64,000 nucleotides of DNA, taken from Streptococcus mitis bv. 2 str. SK95 (GTDB taxonomy: Bacteria; Bacillota; Bacilli; Lactobacillales; Streptococcaceae). The stretch spans positions 1 to 64,000 of the forward strand of contig NZ_AFUB01000040.1 in NCBI RefSeq assembly GCF_000222705.1, read 5' to 3'. Below are positions 8,460 to 16,776 of the stretch, in pieces. The notes beneath the pieces were generated by a model. The model saw only the letters and a program-made list of their open reading frames with translations. It had not been told where the DNA came from and searched no databases. Both the position numbers and the translations under genes were made by a program. Numbering within the stretch: position 1 is the first letter of the stretch; each line of letters starts with the position of its first letter.

Positions 8460-8912
8460 TTACTTGCTAAAATCGCATGATTTATATCGGGAAGAAACAA
8501 ATCCTGAAATCGAAATCTGAGGGATATTCCATTCATTAGCTAGGTAAATGCTACATTCAATTTCATCTCCTTTAGGAGTCCTTGCAATAAATTCGTATCT
8601 TCCTAATTCTTCATTGTTTCTATTTCTTTCAATCCTTTCGAAATAGCTTTCTTTAAAAAACTTCTGAAACGCTTCCCAAATCAGCTCTGCCTCATCAATG
8701 GATAATTCGACTTTTAGACCATATCCCAATCCAACCTTACATCTCATCTTTCGACCCGTTTCATCAGCTTTGCAAGTTTTTACGCTTCCTTTATTATATA
8801 CCCAATCCATACTGTCTAATTTATTGATTTTTCTGACCAACAAGTTTTTAAAATCGGTCATTTGTCCCAGAAAGTATTTGTTTGCAATTTCAAAAATCTC
8901 TAAATTCTCCAA
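8460..8912 (-). CDS. hypothetical protein with TTG start, probable immunity-type
   Basis: A 150-residue cytoplasmic protein I do not recognise. The start is TTG at 8912, chosen because AAAGGAA sits seven bases upstream and no ATG is in position. A beta-rich centre (residues 45-80) is followed by an amphipathic helix and a strand-rich C-terminus. Its spacing from the genes on both sides (28 and 55 bases) suggests one transcript with the rest of the block. Confidence 0.5.
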   Translation of the reverse strand: MENLEIFEIANKYFLGQMTDFKNLLVRKINKLDSMDWVYNKGSVKTCKADETGRKMRCKVGLGYGLKVELSIDEAELIWEAFQKFFKESYFERIERNRNNEELGRYEFIARTPKGDEIECSIYLANEWNIPQISISGFVSSRYKSCDFSK

Positions 8913-8967
8913 AACACAATTCCTTTCTTATAACCTCGAAACCTTCTTGATTAGCTACTCTAATAAC

Positions 8968-9819
8968 CTAATCTGCATCTACCCAGAGATGGTATTTCTT
9001 ACAGTGAAGACATCTAAATAAATAGCCACAAAGGGAGCCATCTTTTACAAGATAATCTTCTACATCTGCAAACTCATCGCGCGCGTGGTATTCTGCTAAT
9101 ACTTCATCAGCAATATCCATTGCCTTCAACTCTCGAGTTCCTACCGTTCCCAAATAGGCACAGTAATCATCACAGCATGAGAGCCAATATTCTCCCTGCC
9201 AGCTTAGGTATCCTGGTGTTTGGTAGAAAAGCATATTGTTTTTCTCTTCATCTGGCTCTCCGGTCCATTCTGCTTCTTGAACAAATTCCGCATCGAATTT
9301 TCTCGCTGCTTCCCCATTTGCGATGCACATCGGACAGAGATAGTCGACATCATCGATACAGTAAGGCCGCATAGCATAATAAACACTCGATTTTTTACCG
9401 CAGCAAGGACAGATTTGTTCTTCTCCCTCCACAAAGGCATCTGTAGCCAGTGGATCAGGATGATAACGAAAATACGGTAAATCTTTCAAACATTCCTGTC
9501 TCTCTGCTTCTTCTACCACTGTTAGTGGACGTGGCAAAGCAAAAACATCCCCACGATTGTTACTCAACTCTTGTAAAGTGGCAAATTTCTTCAGTTGTTT
9601 TCGGTCTGCTTTATCAAAGATATTCGAAAACACTCTAAAAGCACTCTCCATCATACCAAGTTTTTGATAAAGATCCACCAGTACCTTCTTTGCTTCTATT
9701 TCCTCAATCTCAGAGAGTCTATCTGCAAATTGATAGAGAGCTAAAACACTTGATTTGTCACCATCTTGAAGATTGAAATCCTCTTTTAAACGTATCCATT
9801 CTGTCAGATATTCTTTCAT
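8968..9819 (-). CDS. CbrC/UPF0167-family protein with an N-terminal extension
   Basis: A 283-residue protein. Residues 1-100 are a helical extension; from about residue 105 it matches the CbrC (UPF0167) family: LPYFRYHPDP, a CPCCGK pair, then LCPMC, the aromatic motif TPGYLSWQGEYW, and a C-terminal pair CLHC. Eight or so Cys residues in pairs suggest one or two zinc sites. E. coli CbrC gives tolerance to colicin E2, and the family is frequent in toxin-immunity gene clusters. AAGGTGAT precedes the ATG. The family call is firm; a protective role here is inference. Confidence 0.75.
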   Translation of the reverse strand: MKEYLTEWIRLKEDFNLQDGDKSSVLALYQFADRLSEIEEIEAKKVLVDLYQKLGMMESAFRVFSNIFDKADRKQLKKFATLQELSNNRGDVFALPRPLTVVEEAERQECLKDLPYFRYHPDPLATDAFVEGEEQICPCCGKKSSVYYAMRPYCIDDVDYLCPMCIANGEAARKFDAEFVQEAEWTGEPDEEKNNMLFYQTPGYLSWQGEYWLSCCDDYCAYLGTVGTRELKAMDIADEVLAEYHARDEFADVEDYLVKDGSLCGYLFRCLHCKKYHLWVDAD

Positions 9820-9856
9820 TTTATCACCTTATTTTATACTTTTAATTTTAGACAAG

Positions 9857-10243
9857 TTAGTAAATTTCACAAATAACCTCTCTAGTAGCTTGAAACTGTT
9901 TATCGAATTTCACTAGCAGGTAAAGTGGCCCAGCCGGAGAGTCACCGGCATCATATCCTAGAGCAAATTCGCCATAAGAAGTGTTATTATCAAAGATTAG
10001 CTCAGTTAATTCCAGTTCTGAAATAGCTTCATCAGGCCAGTTATCTTGAATAACCTTTTGAGCTTTTTTATCTAGCTGCTCCAAGTCTCTGTAGAGCTTA
10101 GACATCAAATCACCCGATAACAAGAGTAGATCCTGTTCACAATAGCCTGTAAAATGAATATTTATGGTTTTATTAAGACATCGCCCTAAAAAATTGATCT
10201 CCGAATCATTATTTTCCCAGTTTCTTCCCTTCCATAATGCCAA
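9857..10243 (-). CDS. hypothetical immunity-type protein with a doubtful start
   Basis: The only in-frame start is a TTG at 10243 without a clear ribosome binding site, giving 128 residues. A much better start, an ATG at 10262 preceded by CGAGGA, lies in another frame and hits a stop after two codons. The frame in between (DKKDLL before LALWKGR) is open and looks coding, so the true 5' end may have been lost by a two-base deletion in a GAGA repeat. The C-terminal half has an acidic strand motif (LGYDAGDSPAGPLYLLVKF) that resembles small immunity proteins. Family not identified. Confidence 0.45.
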   Translation of the reverse strand: MALWKGRNWENNDSEINFLGRCLNKTINIHFTGYCEQDLLLLSGDLMSKLYRDLEQLDKKAQKVIQDNWPDEAISELELTELIFDNNTSYGEFALGYDAGDSPAGPLYLLVKFDKQFQATREVICEIY

Positions 10244-10517
10244 TAAATCTTTTTTATCTCATGCCATCCTCGATTAATATTGGATCTTGGAACCCTTTAT
10301 ATATAAAACACTTCTCGTCTTTCTTCTATTATACCACTTAAAAGACAAAAGCCTGTAGTTTCAGTGTACTGCAGGCTTACTATGTAGAAAGAAACAATGA
10401 TGACAACAACATTCATACATTTCAGGTGCTGATATTGATAATATGTTTCTTTGTAGTTTTAGAGCTGCAGAAACTTATCTATCAAATAACTCTCGAATGT
10501 TTCTATATAATTGATCC
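10244..10517 (-). other. intergenic stretch with a terminator
   Basis: No gene is visible in these 274 bases. Inverted arms AAGCCTGTAG and CTGCAGGCTT (10349-10378, one mismatch) followed on the minus strand by TTTTGTCTTTT form a terminator that would end the transcript from the HEAT-repeat gene. The remaining bases are AT-rich without repeats. Confidence 0.6.
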
Positions 10518-11245
10518 CTAATGCTTACTTAGAAATCTAATAGCAGATTTTTTGGCCTTTTCTATTTTTTCAAGATCCATATTTTCTACTGCAGAAGATG
10601 GTATCCATCTCTTGCCAAATAATATTTGAACTGCTTCTATCATCAAACCACAAGCATAAGGATCTTTTTCTTCGGTAATAGCTTGAATAAAACTGGCCTT
10701 TGCTTCTTTTGATATGATTTCTACTTTTACTCTATGAAAGGACAGTTGCATGAGACTTGTCGCAGACCATGCACGACAAAGAGCATCTGCATCATCTAGC
10801 ATTTGTCTTGTCAAAAGACCAATTTCTTTTTCTGTTCCTACCCAACCTAAAGCTATGACCACCTTTTGACGAAGAATAGTATTCTTTATATCTAAAAGTG
10901 AAATGAGAATAGGAATCAGTTGGTCACAAAGCGACCAATAAAAATCTCGATGCTTTGATTTAGAAAGGATTTCTGCTATAAGATACGCAGTCAATACACT
11001 TTGTTTTTCATCTTTAACTTCATCCAACTGTTCAAATAAAACTCTAATCCATCTCTTCCATGTTTATCAAAGCTACCTTCTAAATGCAGGTTTCTACCTT
11101 CATTCCAATCTTTGCAAATCAGTTCATAATGATATGCGATTTCTTGGGAACTACCCAAATTAGCTACAAATTTGATTCTTTTACCAGAAGGAAAGCTTTC
11201 ATTTTCCAAGTCAAGATATGCTTTTTGTAAATCTTCTTTATCCAT
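10518..11245 (-). pseudogene. HEAT-repeat-type protein, interrupted by a one-base frameshift
   Basis: Two overlapping frames encode one protein of about 240 residues. The first part starts at the ATG at 11245 (GAGG site six bases before) and reads to GLEF; the second carries LFEQLDEVKDEKQSVL and runs to 10518. Adding one A to the AAAA run at 11038-11041 (plus strand) restores a continuous reading frame through GLEFLFEQLDEV. The C-terminal part has helical repeats such as LRQKVVIALGWVGTEKEIG, as in HEAT/Armadillo proteins found in immunity gene clusters. As it stands the gene is broken, or switched off if the homopolymer slips. Confidence 0.7.
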
Positions 11246-11293
11246 TTTTTGCCTCAAGCTGTTTTATTCTTTTAGAAACGTTTGATAAATCTT

Positions 11294-11788
11294 TTAACAA
11301 ATAGTGACCATGACGTTACCATTGAGCTCTAAAATCTTCTTGTAAAAATCTTTCATTGCTTGGAAATACTCGCAAATTTCTTCTTTAATCTCTTCCTCTT
11401 CGTCATCATAATCCCAAATATCAGGATAAAGATCTGCATTTTTACAAGCTTGCATACTAAAATGCGCCATGGCTTCTTCCATATCAAAGTTTTCCAAAGC
11501 TGAACAAATCTCTGCTACTTTTGTTTTTTCTGTATAGGCAATATATTCCGCGACATTTTCAAGTGGCGTCACACCCAAAACAGCCACGCTCAAAGGATCA
11601 TTTTCACTAGGATTTGAAGTGCCAACACCTGTAAGCACAAAATGAAGAACATCCCACATTTTATCTATATCAAGTAGAAGTTCTTCTTCCTCTACTATCT
11701 CAAATTGATCATCTTCTTCAGCATTAAAACTTTTCATTTGATGTAAATACTGATCATTGATATATCTATAATTAGCAATCATTCCCAT
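11294..11788 (-). CDS. DUF1877/YfbM-like family protein
   Basis: A 164-residue acidic protein that begins MGMIANYRYI, the hallmark N-terminus of the DUF1877 (YfbM) family, followed by LLLDIDKMWDVLHFVLTG, also typical. The family is widespread in polymorphic-toxin immunity loci; its E. coli member has been studied structurally but has no settled function. The open frame extends 12 codons upstream, but GGAGG lies eight bases before the ATG at 11788. The C-terminus is very acidic (a DDEEEE run), fitting a protein that would bind a basic toxin. Confidence 0.7.
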   Translation of the reverse strand: MGMIANYRYINDQYLHQMKSFNAEEDDQFEIVEEEELLLDIDKMWDVLHFVLTGVGTSNPSENDPLSVAVLGVTPLENVAEYIAYTEKTKVAEICSALENFDMEEAMAHFSMQACKNADLYPDIWDYDDEEEEIKEEICEYFQAMKDFYKKILELNGNVMVTIC

Positions 11789-11956
11789 TTGTTTTTCCTC
11801 CAAAATTTCTATGTTGAATGGCATTTTTATATAAGCTCAATTTCGCTCAGGTTTAGTTTTTGCCTGATTTATTGTATCCTCAGATGTTTTCCCTATAAAG
11901 TGTTATAATAAAGGTGTATCCAAAATGTGGATTATAGTTTAAAAAGGAGAATAGCG

Positions 11957-12979
11957 ATGGGCTTTTTTATATTTGCTTTGACTTTTTATTTTATTTTTTT
12001 CCTATTCTTAGTCTGTACGATTTATCTCTATTTTAAACTGGCGAGTGCCGTTAGAGCCGGCGAAGAAGTTCCTAAGTGGATGTATCAGTTTGGGCAAGGT
12101 TTTCAAGGACGCTACCATATTGAATATGAAGATATCACTAATAGGGACGCTCTCAAGGAAGTAAACCTATTTATTTTCTATTTTGTTCTGGCTAATATCC
12201 TCACTTTAGTGGCGCTGTATGTTAAAATGGACAATTTTTCAGCAGCTCTTTATACTTGTTTAAAGGCTCAATTTGCCATTGTTGTAGCAAGTATGCTGTT
12301 TAGACAGTTTGTCAACTTGGTAATATTTATAGTAAGCCGTTCAAAGAAAGAACATGGTCCCTATTCATCAACCAATGCGGTTGTTGGTGCTATCTTTTTG
12401 ACTACTTTCATCTTTACTTTTTGCATCTTCATTACTGGCTTCCCTGCTCAACCTTTTGGAATACAAATCAATAAGACCAGTGTGGTGGTCGGAGAAACAA
12501 GGGCTTCAGAACTACTGGACCAGGGGTTCAGCTTTACTGGAAAAAATCCTGAGAGCGAGATTGTGAACAAGCGCAATGACCACTTCTACTACGGAGAACT
12601 GCTTGAAATAGTCCGAGATGGTAAATCTTATGGCCTTATGAGCATTACACCAAAGTGGAAAGACTCTGATAAACTCGAGAACTGCGTGGTCACGTACTAT
12701 GAAATCTCAGCAGACAGCCCGCAACTCTCCCAAGTTAACATCAATAACCAAGACCTCTCCAAACTCACAATCACTGATTTTAAAACGAAAAACTTAACAG
12801 ATATCTTTTCACTAAAACCTGCTGACGCTAAAGAAGTGAAGCAGGACACCTACTTCAGTCTGAGGCTGCAAACTGCCGACTATGTACTATGGAACAGCTA
12901 TCAATTTGTGGCGAATTTCAATAGTGATCAGTCCCCTAATCGATACGGAGTAAGAGCCCAGCATACAATCTGGGAGTGA
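11957..12979 (+). CDS. four-helix membrane protein with an exported domain (related to the 5768-6787 gene)
   Basis: A 340-residue protein, the only plus-strand gene in the block. Hydrophobic segments at about residues 1-30, 70-92, 98-132 and 140-165 are followed by a soluble domain of about 170 residues. The domain repeats the order seen in the 5768-6787 product: SELLDQGF, LLEIVRDG, LENC, then an aromatic C-terminal part. A GTG further upstream (11927) is in frame, but AAAGGAGA supports the ATG at 11957. It converges with the lipoprotein gene eight bases away. Function unknown. Confidence 0.7.
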   Translation: MGFFIFALTFYFIFFLFLVCTIYLYFKLASAVRAGEEVPKWMYQFGQGFQGRYHIEYEDITNRDALKEVNLFIFYFVLANILTLVALYVKMDNFSAALYTCLKAQFAIVVASMLFRQFVNLVIFIVSRSKKEHGPYSSTNAVVGAIFLTTFIFTFCIFITGFPAQPFGIQINKTSVVVGETRASELLDQGFSFTGKNPESEIVNKRNDHFYYGELLEIVRDGKSYGLMSITPKWKDSDKLENCVVTYYEISADSPQLSQVNINNQDLSKLTITDFKTKNLTDIFSLKPADAKEVKQDTYFSLRLQTADYVLWNSYQFVANFNSDQSPNRYGVRAQHTIWE

Positions 12980-12987
12980 GAAAATCC

Positions 12988-14142
12988 CTACTCCTGATAG
13001 GATAATGTAACGCTGTCTATCTCTTTGAAATAGATCTTCATCTTAAATAAAACCCTTATATTTTTATAGGGAACTCCGTCGCTCTCCTCTTCACTAGTGG
13101 AGGGCCTTTTTGTTCCAAGCATATCATATAAATCAGCAGTTAATTCTTTTCTTTTATCAAATTCAAAATAGACATCCCCAATATACATACTTGCCGGATC
13201 AGAGATGACAGCCTTCATCAACGTTCCCTCTAAAACAGAACATTCCTTATCACTTAGATTTTTGACCTGCACTGTAACTTTTGTATAATACTCCAGACTA
13301 TTATCATTATAGTCTTTGGACAATATATAGTTTTCGCTATTTTCTCCAGGTTGCAACTTGATCTTTTGAAGTTCTTCTACTGTGGTAGATGATAATTCGA
13401 AATGCTTATATAAGCAATCATCGAGTGTGTCGCTTCCTAGTACAAAGGAGGTCGTGTTTACTACAAATACAAATCCCTTTGAATTCTCAGGATGTGTTCG
13501 TAGTTGGGGTTCCAATTCTTGACGAATTTCCTCAAAAGGTCTTATGTTTAATTTCCCATTTTCTGCATTGCAAACTTGTCGATAAATACCGGTATCGATT
13601 GACCCATCAAGATTCCTCCTCGAGCTCTTTAATCGAATACCACTGATATCCATTCGTACCCCGAAACAATCAGTTTCTACTAAAATAGGATACTTCAGGC
13701 TAGTATAGTTGATAAAGTCCAACATCTTGTCATAGGATTCTTTTAGTTGATCTAAATTTGTTACTTCTGTAGAATAGACAAAATTTACGGGATGCAGATA
13801 GGACAGGACATCATCACCTAGATTATGATCTTCTTTATACTCCGCAAGAGCTCTTGTGCAGAAGGTTTCTTCAAAATCAGAATGAATAAAAGGTGATCCC
13901 ATTGCTAGCCAATCATGGGACACACTACAAGTAAAGGGAATATTTGGATAATCCTTCAATGTCACAAACCAATAATAGGGATGACTGGGATCTTCTTTCA
14001 TCACATAAGTATTTTCTCCGTAGACGTTATTGAGATATCGAACCAGTCGCTCTTTGTCTTCTTTATGCGAGGTACAGGCACTTAGTAGAAGGGCGCCAAC
14101 TATAATAATAAATAGACAGGAAATTTTTTTAAATAGTTTCAT
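12988..14142 (-). CDS. hypothetical lipoprotein
   Basis: A 384-residue exported protein. The N-terminus KKISCLFIIIVGALLLSAC is a signal peptide with the lipobox LSAC and lipid-attachment Cys23. The mature part has no domain that I can name; it mixes strands and helices and ends in beta-rich segments. It is transcribed toward the 11957-12979 gene, with eight bases between their stops. An AGAGG site precedes the ATG. A role at the cell surface next to the membrane proteins of this block is likely but undefined. Confidence 0.65.
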   Translation of the reverse strand: MKLFKKISCLFIIIVGALLLSACTSHKEDKERLVRYLNNVYGENTYVMKEDPSHPYYWFVTLKDYPNIPFTCSVSHDWLAMGSPFIHSDFEETFCTRALAEYKEDHNLGDDVLSYLHPVNFVYSTEVTNLDQLKESYDKMLDFINYTSLKYPILVETDCFGVRMDISGIRLKSSRRNLDGSIDTGIYRQVCNAENGKLNIRPFEEIRQELEPQLRTHPENSKGFVFVVNTTSFVLGSDTLDDCLYKHFELSSTTVEELQKIKLQPGENSENYILSKDYNDNSLEYYTKVTVQVKNLSDKECSVLEGTLMKAVISDPASMYIGDVYFEFDKRKELTADLYDMLGTKRPSTSEEESDGVPYKNIRVLFKMKIYFKEIDSVTLSYQE

Positions 14143-14224
14143 TTTTTCCTCTTCCTTGCTATCTAATCAATATTCTCTACGATAAAGGGACTTTTATAAG
14201 TTGAATTCTTTGACTTGCTTCCTT

Positions 14225-14389
14225 CTAATGATAGATAGTATGAGTGGATAATAAACTCTTCACTTCTTCAACACTAGTTTGACTATTTAAATTCGAGTAA
14301 GTTACACTAGATTGAGTAAACTCAGATTTGAATTGTATTTTTTCACACTTTTCTCTTGTAATTAACTGTAACTCACCGCACTCTAGCAT
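14225..14389 (-). CDS. possible small ORF of 54 codons
   Basis: An open frame begins at the ATG at 14389, with AGAGG six bases upstream, and ends at TAG at 14225. The product is hydrophilic, rich in Ser, Thr and Glu, and matches no family I know. It lies 30 bases downstream of the 108-residue gene and fills most of the gap 14143-14419. It may be a gene remnant rather than a working gene. Confidence 0.25.
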   Translation of the reverse strand: MLECGELQLITREKCEKIQFKSEFTQSSVTYSNLNSQTSVEEVKSLLSTHTIYH

Positions 14390-14419
14390 CTGCAACCTCT
14401 GCGATATAAAATACTCTCA

Positions 14420-14746
14420 TCAAATAAATTTGCTCAAATCGTCAAATGAATAATCTTTATAGATTTGATTTGATTTAAGTACAGAATCAGTTGTAACAGA
14501 CAAGTTTTCCAGTAATGTTTCCGCATTTAGTCCTTCTGGTAAAGAAATCAATTCTCCAGCCATGTTTTCCTGTCTATGCGCAGTAAATAGAAACTCCCCT
14601 TTTTCCCAATCTATTGCAAAATCATTCATCACTTCAGATTTGGATATGTCTAACAATTCTTCCTGCTGTGCTATAAAGTTTTCATAGATAAATTCATAAA
14701 GTACTTCTTTATCTATTTTCACAACTCTAAGTGTGTTGGCATCCAT
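14420..14746 (-). CDS. hypothetical small acidic protein, probable immunity-type
   Basis: A 108-residue acidic cytoplasmic protein with no recognisable family. It is mostly helical, with one strand pair near residues 48-62 (FAIDWEKGEFLFTAHRQ). AAAGGAG precedes the ATG. Gene size, orientation and acidity match its neighbours in the block. Confidence 0.5.
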   Translation of the reverse strand: MDANTLRVVKIDKEVLYEFIYENFIAQQEELLDISKSEVMNDFAIDWEKGEFLFTAHRQENMAGELISLPEGLNAETLLENLSVTTDSVLKSNQIYKDYSFDDLSKFI

Positions 14747-14815
14747 TGATTTTCATACTCCTTTTAAACCGTGACCCAATTATTGTTTTAACATGAATTG
14801 ATTTGATAACTAAAA

Positions 14816-15370
14816 TTATAATAGATCCACTTCAATACCAGCCACATCGAAGATTTCTTTCACGCTATCAAAATTGCTGCTTAAAATAGTTGCTTCTTTC
14901 AAGTTTGGAAATTGTTGCAGTTCGGATAAACTGAGCTCATTTAATTCAAATGTTCCATCTTCTCCATCCCATTGCGGAATGATATTCATATAAATCTCAT
15001 TTCCACCATCCATGTAAATTTCTTTGACCTCTTCAGCATATTTCTTAGGAATAGATAAGGCTTCAAAATACTCAAGAGCAGGTCTTATAACTTCCATGCT
15101 TTCAGTATCAATCTCTTCTTCACTGTATTGATCAGCAAAATCATAAATATCAAAAGATGATTTTAATACTTGTAAATCGTACATTAAGACCTGAATGACG
15201 GCCAATTTAAAGTTTAAATGATCAAAATGGAGGATTTGTTCAGAATCCATCTTTGTTCCATCATTTTCTAAATCAAGTTTCTTTTCAGAAACAGTCTGAT
15301 TTTCTTTAGCCTTGTCATGTGACTCCTGATTGAACCACTTGTTTCTTTTTCGCTTAAAAAAACTAAACAT
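14816..15370 (-). CDS. DUF6892-like protein, probable immunity-type
   Basis: A 184-residue protein. The first 45 residues are charged and low in complexity. The main domain begins HFDHLNFKLAVIQVLMYDL and contains the well-marked motif DGGNEIYMNIIPQWDGEDG, then FPNLKEATIL; this order fits my memory of the DUF6892 family, found in toxin-immunity gene clusters. AAGGAG precedes the ATG, and the gene follows 15383-15769 by 12 bases. The family name should be confirmed by a profile search. Confidence 0.55.
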   Translation of the reverse strand: MFSFFKRKRNKWFNQESHDKAKENQTVSEKKLDLENDGTKMDSEQILHFDHLNFKLAVIQVLMYDLQVLKSSFDIYDFADQYSEEEIDTESMEVIRPALEYFEALSIPKKYAEEVKEIYMDGGNEIYMNIIPQWDGEDGTFELNELSLSELQQFPNLKEATILSSNFDSVKEIFDVAGIEVDLL

Positions 15371-15382
15371 GATTTCTCCTTA

Positions 15383-15769
15383 CTAAGTTTCATCTAAATA
15401 AATTTTTACTTTGAGGTATTCCTTTTCTTTAGCATCGGCAAAGACCTCAGAGTTCCGAATATAGTCAAAGATATTCTCATCAAGATCTTCGTCCCAGATA
15501 GACTCGCTGAACTCTGCATTCTTACTGGTCGGCCTATAGAAAATAGCTAAATGGACTTGATAAAATTCTTCATCATCATTAGGAACTTGTCGAACCAAGG
15601 AGATTTGGAACAAGGGATCGTTTGATAACCTAGTAAATGTTCCCGTTTCAAACAAAATCATTTCCTCATCAAATGGTGTGCCACACATTTCTTCAAAGAC
15701 ATTCACCATATCTTCCAAATACATTTGGTCAGTGATCTTTTCTTTTAAAGATTGGACTAGATGGTTCAT
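15383..15769 (-). CDS. hypothetical acidic protein, probable immunity-type
   Basis: A 128-residue strongly acidic protein with a helical N-terminus, a beta-rich centre (residues 36-80, FQISLVRQVP then FYQVHLAIFY) and an acidic C-terminal helix. No family is recognised. It lies 12 bases upstream of the DUF6892-like gene and is probably co-transcribed with it. GAAGAGA before the ATG is a moderate ribosome binding site. Confidence 0.5.
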   Translation of the reverse strand: MNHLVQSLKEKITDQMYLEDMVNVFEEMCGTPFDEEMILFETGTFTRLSNDPLFQISLVRQVPNDDEEFYQVHLAIFYRPTSKNAEFSESIWDEDLDENIFDYIRNSEVFADAKEKEYLKVKIYLDET

Positions 15770-15859
15770 CGTTCTCTTCTTTCTAAGATTTTGCCTCTGG
15801 TATTTCCTTTATTATACTACATAAACAGAAAAAAGACTGGAACGAATGGTTGCCCATCA

Positions 15860-16246
15860 TTACAGTCTTTCTTGTATAACAATTGGAAAGTTTTCTGAGA
15901 TTACATCTAGCCCAAAATTAATACCAAGAATTTGAAAATGGTGAATCGGCTGAGGATAATGGTTTTTGATTTGATTCTTAAGGTTGCTATTAGTGACTTC
16001 CCACAAAACTCCATCAGGTATATGAGGCTGTTTTTCATCACTTTCAAACTTTTCTTCATAAGGATTCAAATTCCAACCTTCATCTATTGCTCTGCAAAAC
16101 AATACTTTTCCAAAATCAAGATAATAAATATTCTTTTGATTTTTCAAACCATATAAAGAAACCTTGAGATGATTATCTCTGGATAGTTGACATCGCAATT
16201 CATACCAATCATATTCAATCTCATTATCAATCTTATCCCACTTCAT
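15860..16246 (-). CDS. hypothetical protein, second gene of an overlapping pair
   Basis: A 128-residue cytoplasmic protein, strand-rich and with several Trp and Tyr residues; I do not recognise a family. Its start (GAGGTGG site) lies inside the end of the preceding gene, overlapping by 14 bases, so the two are translationally coupled. It ends with the hydrophobic strand segment LGINFGLDVISENFPIVIQ. Probable immunity-type by context only. Confidence 0.5.
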   Translation of the reverse strand: MKWDKIDNEIEYDWYELRCQLSRDNHLKVSLYGLKNQKNIYYLDFGKVLFCRAIDEGWNLNPYEEKFESDEKQPHIPDGVLWEVTNSNLKNQIKNHYPQPIHHFQILGINFGLDVISENFPIVIQERL

Positions 16247-16697
16247 TTTTCACCACCTCTTCTATCTGGATATCACCACTTTGCCCCTCATAGAGAATGA
16301 TGTCAATAAGTAAATTATTAGTAAGAACCCGATAGTGCTCAAGTTCTTGTTTGTATAGTACTCCTCCTGCATTATGGACAATTTGTTCAATTAAAAAACT
16401 ATTTTCAATTCTGTAGAGAGGATATTCAGCGCCTTTGCTTGGATTGACTGGAGTATCCCAAATTACCGAAGCTAAATTTCTATCAATAATTTGATAGAAA
16501 TGACTAAAAGGAAAACGTACCCGTACTTGGCGTTTGTCTCCCGTTAATACAATTGTAGCTAGTTCAAAATCAGTGTTTTCACTAAATTTTGCTTCAGCTT
16601 GATAGCAATCTTTTTCAACATTACCCCAAGTTACCCGTCGCTCACTCCTTGTTTTGTCTCGAAGAATATTTTTATAAGGCATCTGTTTATTGCTCAC
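16233..16697 (-). CDS. hypothetical protein, first gene of an overlapping pair (GTG start)
   Basis: A 154-residue protein without signal peptide or membrane helix, beta-rich at residues 40-75. The start is taken as the GTG at 16697 with a weak AAGAAA site; an ATG five codons later (16682) has none. It overlaps the next gene by 14 bases. No family is recognised. It marks the right end of the immunity-like block, 80 bases from the GH13 gene. Confidence 0.45.
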   Translation of the reverse strand: MSNKQMPYKNILRDKTRSERRVTWGNVEKDCYQAEAKFSENTDFELATIVLTGDKRQVRVRFPFSHFYQIIDRNLASVIWDTPVNPSKGAEYPLYRIENSFLIEQIVHNAGGVLYKQELEHYRVLTNNLLIDIILYEGQSGDIQIEEVVKNEVG

Positions 16698-16776
16698 TTT
16701 CTTAGTTTTAATATTTTTACAGAAACTTCAGCAAGGAAAAATTCTAAATAATGTTATATTAAACCATCGTATCATC

